From Microbacterium oxydans (lineage in GTDB: Bacteria > Actinomycetota > Actinomycetes > Actinomycetales > Microbacteriaceae), in the NCBI RefSeq assembly GCF_026559675.1, contig NZ_CP092891.1, positions 620,001 through 684,000 on the forward strand: a stretch of 64,000 bases of DNA, given 5' to 3'. The position numbers and the translations under genes are program-made. Below, in pieces: positions 52,420 through 61,842 of this stretch. Position 1 is the stretch's first letter, and every line of letters starts with the position of its first letter. The notes beneath the pieces were generated by a model. The model did no database searches, was not told where the DNA came from, and saw only the letters and a list, made by a program, of their open reading frames with translations.

Positions 52420-54303
52420 TCAGCGACCGCCCGAGAAGCCGCCGCCTCCGCCGCCTCCGGAGAACCCGCCGCCGTACGAACCTCCGGCGCTCGAGCTGCT
52501 CGACGAGGGGGCCGAGTAGGTCGCCGCGGACTGCGACGAGGCCATGAACGACGCGAGCTGCACGCGAAGGGCGAAGGACGTGGGATCACCGATCCACGAG
52601 GCGCCACGCTGCTCGGCGGTGTAGGCCTGCTCGAGCACGTCGCCCCACTCGCTCTCCATGCCGAACAGGATCGCGTAGGGGAGGAGCCGTTCGTACACGT
52701 GGATGACGTCGGCGCTGCCATCCTGGCGCCGCTCGGCGCCGCTGTACGACTGCAGCATGCGCAGGCGGTCGGCGTCGGCCACTCGGATGAACTCCTTCAC
52801 TCCCTGCAGGTACTCGTAGGTGCGTGCCCCCTCGGCGGTGAGCACCGTGTGCTTCGAGAACCCGTAGATGCTCGAGAGCAGCACGAGGAACGCGACGATG
52901 GAGGCCACGACGAGTGCGGGGGTCGCGGAGAGGCGCCCGCTGGTCGCGCTCCAGATCGCGAACACGAGGGTGATGACGGCGACGCTGATCGCGCTCCACT
53001 GCAGGATCACGGCTCCGCGGCTGCGCACCTTCTCGGTGAGTCCGCGGGCGGCTGCCGCAGTGACGCCGGCCTGCTGCAGGGCGGTCATGCGCGCGGCGAA
53101 GACCTCGTCGGCCGCAGGAAGATCGACCACACCCTCGGCGTCGGCTCCCTCGAAGAGCGCTTCCATCGCCTCGGCATCGAGCTCGTCCGGTGCGGTGGTG
53201 CCGGCGATACGACGCAGGCGGGGTTCCTCGACCTCCGTCCCTTCCTCGATGCGCAGGGCCCCGCGCACGGCGAGGTGCACGATCTCGGCCGGGACGACGT
53301 CCTCGGCTCCGGGGACCACGGCTGCCGCGATCAGCGGAGGCAGCGAATCCGGCACGTCGTACTGCGCGACGACGATCCCGGTGGCCACCCGTCGCCTGCG
53401 GGCGAACGCGGATACGGCCACCCAGCTGCCGACCGAGAGACCTGCGGCCCCGACGGCGGCGACGATCGGCGCGACGTCGGCCACCGGATCGGGCGTGCGG
53501 GCGAGCGGCTGGGCGACCGTGCCCCGCTCGAACCCGATGGCCACGGTGACGCCGTCGCCGGGCGGTCGCTCCCCGGACTGGACGCCGAAGACCGTGGTCC
53601 GGCCGTCGGTCTGAGGGCCGCGCAGCTCGCACTCCGTCTGGGATCCCGATGGTCCGGTGTAGCAGCGCGTCGAGCCCGTGAGCGCCGCGCCCAGCTCCTC
53701 GTCGAACGCGATGTCGGCGCGGAACCGCTCGATGGGCTGCGTGCTCTCGAGGGGGAGGAGGTTCCAGTAGAACTCGTCCACCGCGGGAGTCGATGAACCG
53801 GCGGGCGGGGAGGTGGCGAGGATCACATCGCGCATCTCGTACTCGATCACGTAGGTGGTGAGCCCGTGCACGTAGTTGTCGTCGTCGCCCGTAAGCACGT
53901 ACAGCAGCCCGTCCTCCTCGTCGGTCTCGTAGGACACCTCCTTCCCGTCGTCGTCGGTCACGGAGAGGACCCGCGTCTCGGTGCTCGCCCCCTCGTACGA
54001 GGTCGCGAGCCCGCGCACGATGCCGTGATTCTGGTCGGTCTCGGGGAAACGGGCCACCAGGGTCTCGGTCACGTGCATCCGGGAGCGGCCCTCGTCGTCG
54101 AGGCCGATCTCGTAGAGGGCGTCCCACGAGGCATACGAGAAGTCGTTCGTGTCGTTCATGTCGCTCGATGCCGCGAGCTGCTGCCGTGGAGCGCCGGCGG
54201 AAGGGCTCCCGTCGACGGCTGCCGATGCGGCGGCCGGCATGGCCACGGCGACGACGGCGAGGGAGAGGGCGGCGAGCGCGCGGAGGATCCGTGTGGGGGC
54301 CAT
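52420..54303 (-). CDS. DUF2207 membrane protein (627 aa)
   Basis: Signal peptide (RILRALAALSLAVVAVAMPA), an extracellular beta-rich DUF2207 domain (TETLVARFPETDQNHGIVRG), a membrane segment near residue 280, a cytoplasmic part, two more membrane segments (about 430-480) and a C-terminal Ser/Gly tail ending in GGGGGGGFSGGR. The last feature is typical of the family. It is divergent from lysS. Leaderless start with TAGCCT six bases before the ATG. Confidence 0.85.
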   Translation of the reverse strand: MAPTRILRALAALSLAVVAVAMPAAASAAVDGSPSAGAPRQQLAASSDMNDTNDFSYASWDALYEIGLDDEGRSRMHVTETLVARFPETDQNHGIVRGLATSYEGASTETRVLSVTDDDGKEVSYETDEEDGLLYVLTGDDDNYVHGLTTYVIEYEMRDVILATSPPAGSSTPAVDEFYWNLLPLESTQPIERFRADIAFDEELGAALTGSTRCYTGPSGSQTECELRGPQTDGRTTVFGVQSGERPPGDGVTVAIGFERGTVAQPLARTPDPVADVAPIVAAVGAAGLSVGSWVAVSAFARRRRVATGIVVAQYDVPDSLPPLIAAAVVPGAEDVVPAEIVHLAVRGALRIEEGTEVEEPRLRRIAGTTAPDELDAEAMEALFEGADAEGVVDLPAADEVFAARMTALQQAGVTAAAARGLTEKVRSRGAVILQWSAISVAVITLVFAIWSATSGRLSATPALVVASIVAFLVLLSSIYGFSKHTVLTAEGARTYEYLQGVKEFIRVADADRLRMLQSYSGAERRQDGSADVIHVYERLLPYAILFGMESEWGDVLEQAYTAEQRGASWIGDPTSFALRVQLASFMASSQSAATYSAPSSSSSSAGGSYGGGFSGGGGGGGFSGGR

Positions 54304-54309
54304 TCTTCG

Positions 54310-54315
54310 AGGCTA
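54310..54315 (-). promoter_or_regulatory. -10 hexamer TAGCCT, leaderless start
   Basis: On the minus strand TAGCCT is followed by six bases (CGAAGA) and ATG at 54303. Confidence 0.6.
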
Positions 54316-54350
54316 CCCAGCCCGCGCCGAAGAGCGGCAAGCCGCCTCGG

Positions 54351-54375
54351 TAAACTGGGAGGGACTTCCAAGGAG
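54351..54375 (+). promoter_or_regulatory. -10 TAAACT and RBS aaggag of lysS
   Basis: TAAACT at 54351-54356 and aaggag at 54370-54375 precede the ATG at 54384, so this gene has a normal short leader with RBS, unlike its leaderless neighbour. Confidence 0.65.
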
Positions 54376-54383
54376 CCCCGCAC

Positions 54384-55916
54384 ATGACTGACGCGTCCGC
54401 CGCGCCCGAATCGGCCTCGACCGACCCTTCCCTCGAAGAGGACGTCCACGAGCAGAAGGCCGTGCGCCTCGCCAAGCGCGAGCGCCTGATCGAGAAGCGG
54501 ACGGACGCCGGTGGTGGGGCGTTCCCCGTCTCCGTGCCCGTCACGCACACCATCCCTGCCCTGCGCGCCGAGTACGGCGAGCTCGAGGCCGGCGCCGAGA
54601 CCGGTGTGGTCGTCGGCGTCGCGGGACGCGTGGTGTTCAGCCGCAACACCGGCAAGCTCTGCTTCGCGACGCTGCAGGCCGGCGACGGCTCGCGCATCCA
54701 GGCGATGATCTCCCTCGCGAACGTCGGCGAGGAGTCTCTCGCCGATTGGAAGGAGTATGTCGACCTCGGTGACCACGTCTTCGTGCACGGAGAGGTCATC
54801 TCCAGCCGCCGCGGTGAGCTGTCGATCATGGCCGACGGGTGGGAGATCGCCTCGAAGGCGATCCTGCCGCTCCCCAACGCCTACTCCGAGCTCAGCGAGG
54901 AGGGCCGCGTCCGCAGCCGCTACCTCGACCTCATCGTCCGCGAGCAGGCCCGCACCACGGTCCGCGCGCGCGCCGCGGTGAACGCGAGCCTGCGTTTGAC
55001 CTTCACGAGCCACGACTACCTCGAGGTCGAGACGCCCATGCTGCAGGTGCAGCACGGTGGCGCGTCCGCCCGCCCGTTCGTGACGCACTCGAACGCCTTC
55101 GACACTGAGCTCTACCTCCGCATCGCGCCCGAGCTGTACCTCAAGCGTGCGGTCGTGGGCGGCATCGAGCGGGTCTACGAGATCAACCGGAACTTCCGCA
55201 ACGAGGGCGCCGACTCCACGCACAGCCCCGAGTTCGCGATGCTCGAGGCCTACCAGGCGTACGGCGACTACAACCAGATGGCCGCGCTCACGCAGGAGCT
55301 CGTGCAGAACGCCGCCATCGCGGTCTCGGGCTCGACGACCGTGACCTGGGCCGACGGCACCGACTACGACCTCGGTGGCGAGTGGGACCGCATCTCGATG
55401 TACGAGTCGCTCTCGGCCGCCTCCGGTCGGACCGTCACCCCGCAGGACTCGGTCGAGGACCTCATCGCGTTCGCCGAGGCCAACGATGTCGACCTGCCGC
55501 CGCAGGCGACCCACGGCAAGCTCGTCGAGGAGCTGTGGGAGCACTTCGTGAAGGGTGACCTGGTCCGCCCGACGTTCGTGATGGACTTCCCCGTCGACAC
55601 GTCGCCCCTGGTCCGCGAGCACCGCTCGATCGCGGGTGTCGTGGAGAAGTGGGACCTGTACATCCGCGGGTTCGAGCTGGCGACCGGATACTCCGAGCTC
55701 GTCGACCCGGTGATCCAGCGCGAGCGCTTCCTCGAGCAGTCGAAGCTCGCCGCGCGGGGAGACGTCGAGGCGATGCCCGTCGACGAGGAGTTCCTGCGGG
55801 CGCTCGAGCACGGTATGCCGCCGTCCGGTGGGATGGGCATGGGGATCGACCGTCTGCTGATGGCGATCACCGGCCTGGGGATCCGCGAGACCATCCTGTT
55901 CCCGCTCGTCAAGTAG
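54384..55916 (+). CDS. lysS: Lysyl-tRNA synthetase, class II (510 aa)
   Basis: N-terminal OB-fold anticodon domain ([20 protein letters not shown]) and class II core with motif 2 [19 protein letters not shown] and motif 3 [15 protein letters not shown]. It charges tRNA-Lys. Length and motifs are normal. Confidence 0.95.
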   Translation: MTDASAAPESASTDPSLEEDVHEQKAVRLAKRERLIEKRTDAGGGAFPVSVPVTHTIPALRAEYGELEAGAETGVVVGVAGRVVFSRNTGKLCFATLQAGDGSRIQAMISLANVGEESLADWKEYVDLGDHVFVHGEVISSRRGELSIMADGWEIASKAILPLPNAYSELSEEGRVRSRYLDLIVREQARTTVRARAAVNASLRLTFTSHDYLEVETPMLQVQHGGASARPFVTHSNAFDTELYLRIAPELYLKRAVVGGIERVYEINRNFRNEGADSTHSPEFAMLEAYQAYGDYNQMAALTQELVQNAAIAVSGSTTVTWADGTDYDLGGEWDRISMYESLSAASGRTVTPQDSVEDLIAFAEANDVDLPPQATHGKLVEELWEHFVKGDLVRPTFVMDFPVDTSPLVREHRSIAGVVEKWDLYIRGFELATGYSELVDPVIQRERFLEQSKLAARGDVEAMPVDEEFLRALEHGMPPSGGMGMGIDRLLMAITGLGIRETILFPLVK

Positions 55917-55933
55917 CGCGCGGGGTCCGGCGC

Positions 55934-57052
55934 TCATTCCGCCGGGGCCCTGTGGAAGGCCCAGTCCGGCAGCATCGCGCCGCCGATCATCGTCTCCAGC
56001 AGGACGGCGAGGGAGTACTGCGGGTCGATCTCGCGCACGAGTCCGAGATAGTGGCCGGCATGCGTGGCGCGCCCCTGCGCCCAGGACAACCACGCCGCCG
56101 CGGTCAGCGGTGCCGGTCGCGAGGCGCGCGGCGCCCGTGCCGCCGCCTCGCGGACGACGGCGAGGGCGAGTCGGAGGCGGTCGAGGTCGGGAGCGGGCCC
56201 CTGCCCCAGGAACACCCGCCCGACCTCGTCGGGGATCGTCTCGCCGGACGCGGCGAACGTCGTCTGAGCCTCCAGCGCGCGGATGCCACCCGCGAGATCG
56301 GTGGCCCACTGCGCGATCGCGACGTCGCGCAGCAGCGGTTGTGCCAGACACCACAGCAGCGTGGCGGTCGCGAAAGGGGGAAGCGCGTCCGGCGCCGCCA
56401 GCACGGACTCGAAGAACGCCGGGATGTCTTCGAGCAGCACCAGAGCAGCGATCAGCTGCGGATTCTCCCGCCCGGTCAGGCGTCCGGTGCCGTCCCGGTC
56501 GAGCAGCGCGCCGAGTTCGAGGGTCGCTCTGCCCACGCGTTCCTTCTCGGCGAGGTCGACCGGAGGGAGCCCGACCCCTGCGGACTGGTCTCCCGCGACG
56601 TCGCCGACAGCCGAAGCCTCCGGCGGCGTGCGGATCTGCGTGAGGGAGTGGAGTTCCGGGGACTCGTCGATGTAGCTCGACCATCCCGAGGGCGTCACGC
56701 AGAGCGCATCGACCACGCGGAGCCCGGCATCCTCCGCGCAGCCCAGCAGCTCATCGACCGCCACGGCGTGCGGAAGCACGAGCCCGTCCCTCGTCGCCTC
56801 CGCCTCGAGGTCGGTGTAGACCACGGCGGCCACGGCATCGGTCCCCGAGACGCGGGCCACCAGGCCGACCGCCGCATCGGCATAGGCTTCGAGGTCGGTT
56901 CCCTCGTGCGGCAGATCGAGGCGCATCGCTCCCTCCGTGCGCGTGCCTCGGAAGGGGAGCAGGGCGATGCTGCGTCGGGGCGTGAAGCCGGCGAGGGAGG
57001 GGACGATGCCGAGGAATGCGGCGGAGTCGGTGGCTCGAAGCACTGTTGTCAT
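55934..57052 (-). CDS. DUF4192 protein (372 aa)
   Basis: The start is at ATG 57052, giving TTVLRATDSAAFLGIVPSLA and the family stretch FTPRRSIALLPFRGTRTEG. The remainder is helical (LGALLDRDGTGRLTGRENPQ, PPFATATLLWCLAQPLLRD). It is an actinobacterial family of unknown role. The frame is open 100 codons further upstream, but that part lies in the next gene's promoter and has no family character. GACACT six bases before the ATG could be a weak leaderless -10. Confidence 0.82.
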   Translation of the reverse strand: MTTVLRATDSAAFLGIVPSLAGFTPRRSIALLPFRGTRTEGAMRLDLPHEGTDLEAYADAAVGLVARVSGTDAVAAVVYTDLEAEATRDGLVLPHAVAVDELLGCAEDAGLRVVDALCVTPSGWSSYIDESPELHSLTQIRTPPEASAVGDVAGDQSAGVGLPPVDLAEKERVGRATLELGALLDRDGTGRLTGRENPQLIAALVLLEDIPAFFESVLAAPDALPPFATATLLWCLAQPLLRDVAIAQWATDLAGGIRALEAQTTFAASGETIPDEVGRVFLGQGPAPDLDRLRLALAVVREAAARAPRASRPAPLTAAAWLSWAQGRATHAGHYLGLVREIDPQYSLAVLLETMIGGAMLPDWAFHRAPAE

Positions 57053-57152
57053 CCCGAGAGTGTCCCCGCTGGGCGAGGCGGCGCGGGGTGAAAGGGCCGC
57101 CTGTGGACGCAGATCCTGAGAGCCGGCGAATGTGCATGAAGAGTGGCGGGCG

Positions 57153-57158
57153 TACCAT
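57153..57158 (+). promoter_or_regulatory. -10 hexamer TACCAT, leaderless start
   Basis: TACCAT, six bases (GGGGGG), ATG at 57165. Confidence 0.55.
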
Positions 57159-57164
57159 GGGGGG

Positions 57165-57338
57165 ATGGACAACTTCTGGCTTGCCGCGGCATGGTCGCTC
57201 CTGCCGACCGTCGGAGTGAGCCTCGTGTTCGTCTTCGTGCTCCGTGGCATCCTGCGGTTCGACCGCACCGAGCGCAAGGTCCACGCGCAGATCGAGGCCG
57301 AAGAGCGTGCAGCGCGCGGCCTCCCGCCGCGCTCCTGA
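57165..57338 (+). CDS. Small single-pass membrane protein (57 aa)
   Basis: One membrane segment (WSLLPTVGVSLVFVFVLRGI) and a charged C-terminal helix (FDRTERKVHAQIEAEERAAR). The longer frame from 57132 adds 11 residues without membrane or signal character; the leaderless -10 favours 57165. Function unknown; it precedes cardiolipin synthase, which has its own promoter. Confidence 0.7.
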   Translation: MDNFWLAAAWSLLPTVGVSLVFVFVLRGILRFDRTERKVHAQIEAEERAARGLPPRS

Positions 57339-57353
57339 GTCCGACCCATCCGC

Positions 57354-57359
57354 TACTGT
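57354..57359 (+). promoter_or_regulatory. -10-like TACTGT before cardiolipin synthase
   Basis: Followed by a leader of about 60 bases with RBS gagggga before the ATG at 57425. Confidence 0.45.
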
Positions 57360-57424
57360 GAAGCCAAGCGCACCGGTTCCGGTGCGCTCGGATGTGATGG
57401 TCACTGCGGTGGCGAGGGGACACG

Positions 57425-58885
57425 ATGACTGCGGAGACCTGGGGATGGTGGATCGCCACCTTCCTGCTGGTGCTCGACATCATCATCCGCGTCACGGCCA
57501 TCATCGTCATCCCGCGCAACCGCCGTCCCACGGCGGCGATGGCCTGGCTCCTCGCGGTCTTCTTCATCCCGTTCGTCGGCGTCTTCCTCTTCCTGCTGAT
57601 CGGCAACCCGCGCCTTCCACGGGCACGGCGACGCAAGCAGGACCAGATCAACGAGTACATCGCGGAGACGAGCGAGCACCTGCACTTCGGGACGCTGCGA
57701 CCGAACGCCCCGGACTGGTTCGGGCCGATCGTGCAGATGAACCAGAAGCTCGGAGCGCTCCCGCTCTCGGGTGACAACGGCGCCCACCTGATCTCCGACT
57801 ACCAGGAGTCGCTCGACGAGATGGCCGAGGCCATCCGCACGGCGCAGGACTACGTGCACGTCGAGTTCTACATCCTCCAGTCGGACACCTCGACCGACAA
57901 CTTCTTCCGTGCGCTGGAAGAGGTCTCGGCGCGCGGCGTCGAGGTGCGCGTGCTCCTCGACCACTGGGCGAACCGTGGCAAGCCACGCTACAAGCAGACC
58001 ATCGCCCGGCTCAACGGGATGGGGGCGGACTGGCACCTGATGCTCCCGGTGCAGCCGCTCAAGGGCAAGATGCAGCGCCCCGATCTGCGCAACCACCGCA
58101 AGCTCCTCGTCGTCGACGGCAACATCGCCTTCCTCGGCTCGCAGAACATCACGGACTCGACGTACAACCTGCCGAAGAACATCAAGCGCGGTCTGCACTG
58201 GGTCGACCTCATGGTCCGGCTCGACGGTCCGGTGGTGCTCAGCGTGAACGCGATCTTCGTCGCCGACTGGTACAGCGAGACGGACACCGTGCTGGAGGGC
58301 ATCGACATCGCCCACGCGAACATCGGCTCGGGCGATCTCGACTGCCAGGTCGTGCCGTCGGGACCGGGGTTCGAGGTCGAGAACAACCTGCGCCTCTTCC
58401 TCGGTCTGCTCTACGCGGCGAAGAAGAAGATCATGATCGTCAGCCCGTACTTCGTCCCCGACGAGGCCCTGCTGCTCGCTGTCACCGCCGCCGTCGACCG
58501 TGGCGTGCAGGTCGAGCTGTTCGTCTCGGAAGAGGGCGACCAGGCGATGGTCTATCACGCCCAGCGCAGCTACTACGAGGTGCTCCTCAAGGCCGGGGTG
58601 CGCATCTGGATGTACCGGAAGCCGTACATCCTGCACACCAAGACGCTGACGATCGACGACGGTGTCGCGGTCATCGGGTCGAGCAACATGGATATGCGCT
58701 CCTTCGGTCTGAACCTCGAGGTGTCGATGCTGGTGCGCGGCGAGGAGTTCGTCGCCGAGATGCGCGAGGTCGAGGACAAGTACCGCTCGCTCAGCCGGGA
58801 ACTGACCCTGGAGGAGTGGATGGAGCAGCCGTTGCGGTCGACCGTCCTCGACAACCTCGCCCGCCTCACCTCCGCCCTGCAGTAG
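57425..58885 (+). CDS. cls: Cardiolipin synthase, PLD superfamily (486 aa)
   Basis: Two N-terminal membrane segments (residues 10-65) then two HKD motifs: HRKLLVVDGNIAFLGS at about 223 and HTKTLTIDDGVAVIGSSNMD at about 403. It joins two phosphatidylglycerol molecules at the membrane, or acts on CDP-diacylglycerol if eukaryote-like; the two-HKD form is the bacterial Cls. Confidence 0.92.
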   Translation: MTAETWGWWIATFLLVLDIIIRVTAIIVIPRNRRPTAAMAWLLAVFFIPFVGVFLFLLIGNPRLPRARRRKQDQINEYIAETSEHLHFGTLRPNAPDWFGPIVQMNQKLGALPLSGDNGAHLISDYQESLDEMAEAIRTAQDYVHVEFYILQSDTSTDNFFRALEEVSARGVEVRVLLDHWANRGKPRYKQTIARLNGMGADWHLMLPVQPLKGKMQRPDLRNHRKLLVVDGNIAFLGSQNITDSTYNLPKNIKRGLHWVDLMVRLDGPVVLSVNAIFVADWYSETDTVLEGIDIAHANIGSGDLDCQVVPSGPGFEVENNLRLFLGLLYAAKKKIMIVSPYFVPDEALLLAVTAAVDRGVQVELFVSEEGDQAMVYHAQRSYYEVLLKAGVRIWMYRKPYILHTKTLTIDDGVAVIGSSNMDMRSFGLNLEVSMLVRGEEFVAEMREVEDKYRSLSRELTLEEWMEQPLRSTVLDNLARLTSALQ

Positions 58886-58920
58886 CGATCGTCGGCTTTC
58901 CCGGCGATCTCCGTGCGGGC

Positions 58921-58926
58921 TACCCT
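58921..58926 (+). promoter_or_regulatory. -10 hexamer TACCCT, leaderless start
   Basis: TACCCT, six bases (GTGAGC), ATG at 58933. Confidence 0.6.
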
Positions 58927-58932
58927 GTGAGC

Positions 58933-59655
58933 ATGACCTCTGCGATCCGTCCCCTCGCCTCTGTCGTCGGTCTCTTCGCCGCCGCGCTCCTCGTCGCGGG
59001 ATGCACCGCCGGACCGGGATCGGAGACGCCGACCAGCTCGCCCGCCCCCAGCGCCGACAGTGTCGACGACCAGAACGACATCGAAGCGGCGCTGCTCGAC
59101 GACGGCCGCATGTTCGCCGTCATCACCCTCGGCTCGTCCACCTGTGTGCCGCAGGTCGACCAGGTCACCGCCGACGGTCAGACCGTGACCGTCACGCTCG
59201 TGGACCCCGACGCATCGCAGCCGTGCACGAAGGATCTCGCGCCGCGGGCCAGCATCGGCGCGCTGCCGAAGGGCGTGGACCCGAAGTCCGACATCACCCT
59301 GAACGTGACGTACGGCGACCTCACCGATGACGTCGATCTCGACGGCGACCCCGCAGCCACCGGCACGCCGGGAACCACGACCGAGTTCCAGCCCTCGGCC
59401 GGCTGGTTCGACGACGGCGGTCTGGTGCTGCTCACCTGGGGCTCCTCGAGCTGTGCCCCTGTGGTCGAGTCCCTCGAGGGTTCCGGCAACGCGGGCACGG
59501 CGACGTTCGTCACCGACGAGGGCCAGGTCTGCACGATGGACATGGCGCCGCGCGCGACGCTGCTCACCTTCGGCGACGACGTCGTGGACGACGACGGCCC
59601 CTTCACGCTGACCCTCGTCGGCGGCGGTCTCGACGGCACGGTCGAGGTCCGCTGA
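58933..59655 (+). CDS. Putative lipoprotein with two similar halves (240 aa)
   Basis: Signal peptide with lipobox LVAGC (Cys about 23), a Ser/Thr/Pro spacer, then two copies of a roughly 80-residue unit (DDGRMFAVITLGSSTCVPQV, DDGGLVLLTWGSSSCAPVVE; CTKDLAPRASIGALP, CTMDMAPRATLLTFG), each with two Cys that may form a disulfide. I recognise no family. The internal duplication is clear from the repeated words. Confidence 0.8.
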   Translation: MTSAIRPLASVVGLFAAALLVAGCTAGPGSETPTSSPAPSADSVDDQNDIEAALLDDGRMFAVITLGSSTCVPQVDQVTADGQTVTVTLVDPDASQPCTKDLAPRASIGALPKGVDPKSDITLNVTYGDLTDDVDLDGDPAATGTPGTTTEFQPSAGWFDDGGLVLLTWGSSSCAPVVESLEGSGNAGTATFVTDEGQVCTMDMAPRATLLTFGDDVVDDDGPFTLTLVGGGLDGTVEVR

Positions 59656-59676
59656 CCCGCGGAGCAGGCGCCGGGA

Positions 59677-60675
59677 TCAGATCATCGTCACCGGGTGACC
59701 GGCCGGCAGCGCGAGCAGCAGGGCGCCGGGGTCGGCCCAGCAGGTGATGCGCACGGCCGTACCGAACTCGTCGCCGTCGAGCTCGATCGGGATCGGACCG
59801 GGGGCGGCTGCTTCGGCGGCGACGCCGTGGAAGTAGTGCACCGAGGCGTTCTTGCCGCGGCGTTCGAGCACGCGACGCCCTGCGCGGAATCTCCGCAGCA
59901 CCGAGTTGTCCCACCAGATCTTGCGCCACACCGCGAACCAGCCGAGCACCCCGGTGGGCTGGATGACGGCGATGTCGAGTGCGGCGTCGGTGATCGACGC
60001 GTCGGGGATCAGTGCGATGCCGGCGGGCAGCGTGCCGCAGTTCGCGAACAGCAGGCTGTACGCCCGGTGCGAGTGCAGGCGTCCCTCGTCGATCTGGTAG
60101 ACGGCACGGAACGGCTTCGCCCGCGGAAGCGATCGTGCAGCCCCGTCGACGTAGGCGATCCAGCCGACGGACTTCTTCAGATCGGGGCGCGTGTTCGCGA
60201 TCATGTCGGCATCGAGCCCCATGCCGGCGAGAACCACGAAAGCGTGCTCCGCCTCCTCGCCGTCCTCTCGCGTCAGACGGGCCCAGCCGATGTCGATCGG
60301 GTGGCGGAAGTCGCCGAGGGCCGCCCGGATCATCTCGGCCGGGTCGCCGAGCGGCAGTCCGAGGTTCCGCGCGAGCAGGTTGCCCGTGCCGCTGGGCAGG
60401 ATCGCGAGCGGGACTCCGGTGTTCGCGATCGCCTCCGACACGGCGCGGACCGTGCCGTCGCCACCCGCGACCAGCACGACGTCGACGCCGCGTGCGAGCG
60501 CCTGCGCGGTCGCACCCTGCCCCGCATCCTCGACGGTCGTCGGGTAAAATGCGGGGTGTTCCCATCCGGCTTCACGCGAGAGATCGCGGACCCGGGAGCG
60601 CAGATGCTTGCCGTCGACCTTGATCGGGTTGTAGATGAGTGCCGCCTGTCGCTGAACGGGGGCGGGGGTGGTCAT
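59677..60675 (-). CDS. Diacylglycerol/lipid kinase, DagK-type (332 aa)
   Basis: ATP-cone-like catalytic domain with LVAGGDGTVRAVSEAIANTG and LPSGTGNLLARNLGLPLGD, followed by the beta-sandwich domain (HYFHGVAAEAAAPGPIPIEL, DGDEFGT). It would phosphorylate diacylglycerol or a related lipid at the membrane. Leaderless start with TAGAGT six bases before the ATG. Confidence 0.9.
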   Translation of the reverse strand: MTTPAPVQRQAALIYNPIKVDGKHLRSRVRDLSREAGWEHPAFYPTTVEDAGQGATAQALARGVDVVLVAGGDGTVRAVSEAIANTGVPLAILPSGTGNLLARNLGLPLGDPAEMIRAALGDFRHPIDIGWARLTREDGEEAEHAFVVLAGMGLDADMIANTRPDLKKSVGWIAYVDGAARSLPRAKPFRAVYQIDEGRLHSHRAYSLLFANCGTLPAGIALIPDASITDAALDIAVIQPTGVLGWFAVWRKIWWDNSVLRRFRAGRRVLERRGKNASVHYFHGVAAEAAAPGPIPIELDGDEFGTAVRITCWADPGALLLALPAGHPVTMI

Positions 60676-60681
60676 GGCGCT

Positions 60682-60687
60682 ACTCTA
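60682..60687 (-). promoter_or_regulatory. -10 hexamer TAGAGT, leaderless start
   Basis: On the minus strand TAGAGT is followed by six bases (AGCGCC) and ATG at 60675. Confidence 0.6.
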
Positions 60688-60758
60688 AACCGGGATTCGC
60701 TCGGGTCGCCTCATCCGGATCGGACGCTTCATCATGCGGGGATGAGGAGAACAGCACG

Positions 60759-61289
60759 ATGAACGACGTCCCCGACAGCACCGCACGCGCGGTGCTCTCC
60801 GAAATGATCGGTTCGGAGCCCGACCGGCTCCGCCGCCGCAGCATCTCGCTGGGCGTGCCGTTCCGCGATGCGGAGGATGCGGCGCAGACGTCTCTGCTGC
60901 GCGCCTGGCGGTCCATCGCCCACCTGGAGACGCCGGAACCCGGGCGCATGTGCTCGTGGCTGGACGCCATCGCCCGGAACGTCGCGATCGACCTCGCCCG
61001 CCAGCGGGCCCGCCGACCGGAGGCGGAGCTCGACGACGACACCGCCGGAGAGCAGCCGAGCGTGGAGTCCGCCGTGGAGATCCGCGTCTTCCTCGACAGC
61101 GCGCTCACCGCGGTGCACTCGCTGCCGGAGACGCTCCGGGAGGCGCTGCTGCTGAACGTCGTCGAAGGACTCTCCGCGGAGGAGGTGGCGACGCGCCTCG
61201 GGATCGAGCCCGCGGCCGCCCGCCAGCGCATCTCCCGCGCGCGCAAGGCGTTGAAGGAATGTCGCCGCACGGACATGGGGGAAGGCTGA
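60759..61289 (+). CDS. ECF-like RNA polymerase sigma factor (176 aa)
   Basis: Sigma region 2 (VPFRDAEDAAQTSLLRAWRS, AIARNVAIDLARQRARRPEA) and region 4 (ALLLNVVEGLSAEEVATRLG, IEPAAARQRISRARKAL). The gatgaggag site precedes ATG 60759. No anti-sigma gene is adjacent, so how it is controlled is not shown. A terminator hairpin follows at once. Confidence 0.85.
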   Translation: MNDVPDSTARAVLSEMIGSEPDRLRRRSISLGVPFRDAEDAAQTSLLRAWRSIAHLETPEPGRMCSWLDAIARNVAIDLARQRARRPEAELDDDTAGEQPSVESAVEIRVFLDSALTAVHSLPETLREALLLNVVEGLSAEEVATRLGIEPAAARQRISRARKALKECRRTDMGEG

Positions 61290-61317
61290 GGGAGGTCGGA
61301 CAGCTGCCCGACCTCCC
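61290..61317. terminator. Bidirectional terminator hairpin
   Basis: Perfect 10-bp stem gggaggtcgg (61290-61299) with ccgacctccc (61308-61317), between convergent sigma factor and SnoaL-like genes. Confidence 0.75.
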
Positions 61318-61329
61318 TGGAGGCGTCGC

Positions 61330-61710
61330 TCAGACGGTGCCGAACGGGTTGTCGACGACGTAGCGCCAGCCGTGCTCATCGTCGTACACCGCGACATCGG
61401 CCGTGGTGCCGGCGAGGGCGATCTCGGACCCGTCGGGACCCGTTCCGGTGATCGTCCAGTCCGCGATCGCGAGGCCGGTGCCCGTGCTCTCGAAGACGTG
61501 GCGGACCGTCATCGAGATCGGCAGGTTCAGCCCGAGGAACTGCTCGAGCGCACCCCGCACCGCCTCGACGCCCGTGACGGGAGTGCCCGGCGCGGGGACG
61601 AAGACCACGTCCGGGGTGTTCAGGGCCATCAGGCCGTCGAGGTCGCGGGCGTTGAACCGCTCCGCGAAGGCCAGGTTCAGCTGGTCGAGGGAGGTCACAG
61701 TGGTGCTCAT
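61330..61710 (-). CDS. SnoaL/NTF2-like protein (126 aa)
   Basis: A cone-shaped NTF2-like fold of the ketosteroid-isomerase-like type (LAFAERFNARDLDGLMALNT, PDVVFVPAPGTPVTGVEAVR). Such proteins bind small hydrophobic molecules or act as polyketide cyclases; the role here is not known. The ATG 61710 has aaggaaa six bases upstream; a longer frame to 61785 reads into non-coding sequence. Confidence 0.8.
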   Translation of the reverse strand: MSTTVTSLDQLNLAFAERFNARDLDGLMALNTPDVVFVPAPGTPVTGVEAVRGALEQFLGLNLPISMTVRHVFESTGTGLAIADWTITGTGPDGSEIALAGTTADVAVYDDEHGWRYVVDNPFGTV

Positions 61711-61830
61711 GGGTTTCCTTTTCTGAAGGTCGACGGAGTGCCGGCCGTTGCAGAGGAAGACGATGCAGCCGCGGAAGTGTGACATCCCTTCTTCGCCTTC
61801 TCGTCGATCGGCGTGCCGGGGCGTTCACCG

Positions 61831-61836
61831 TAGACT
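61831..61836 (+). promoter_or_regulatory. -10 hexamer TAGACT, leaderless start of serS
   Basis: TAGACT, six bases (TGGTGG), ATG at 61843. Confidence 0.6.
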
Positions 61837-61842
61837 TGGTGG

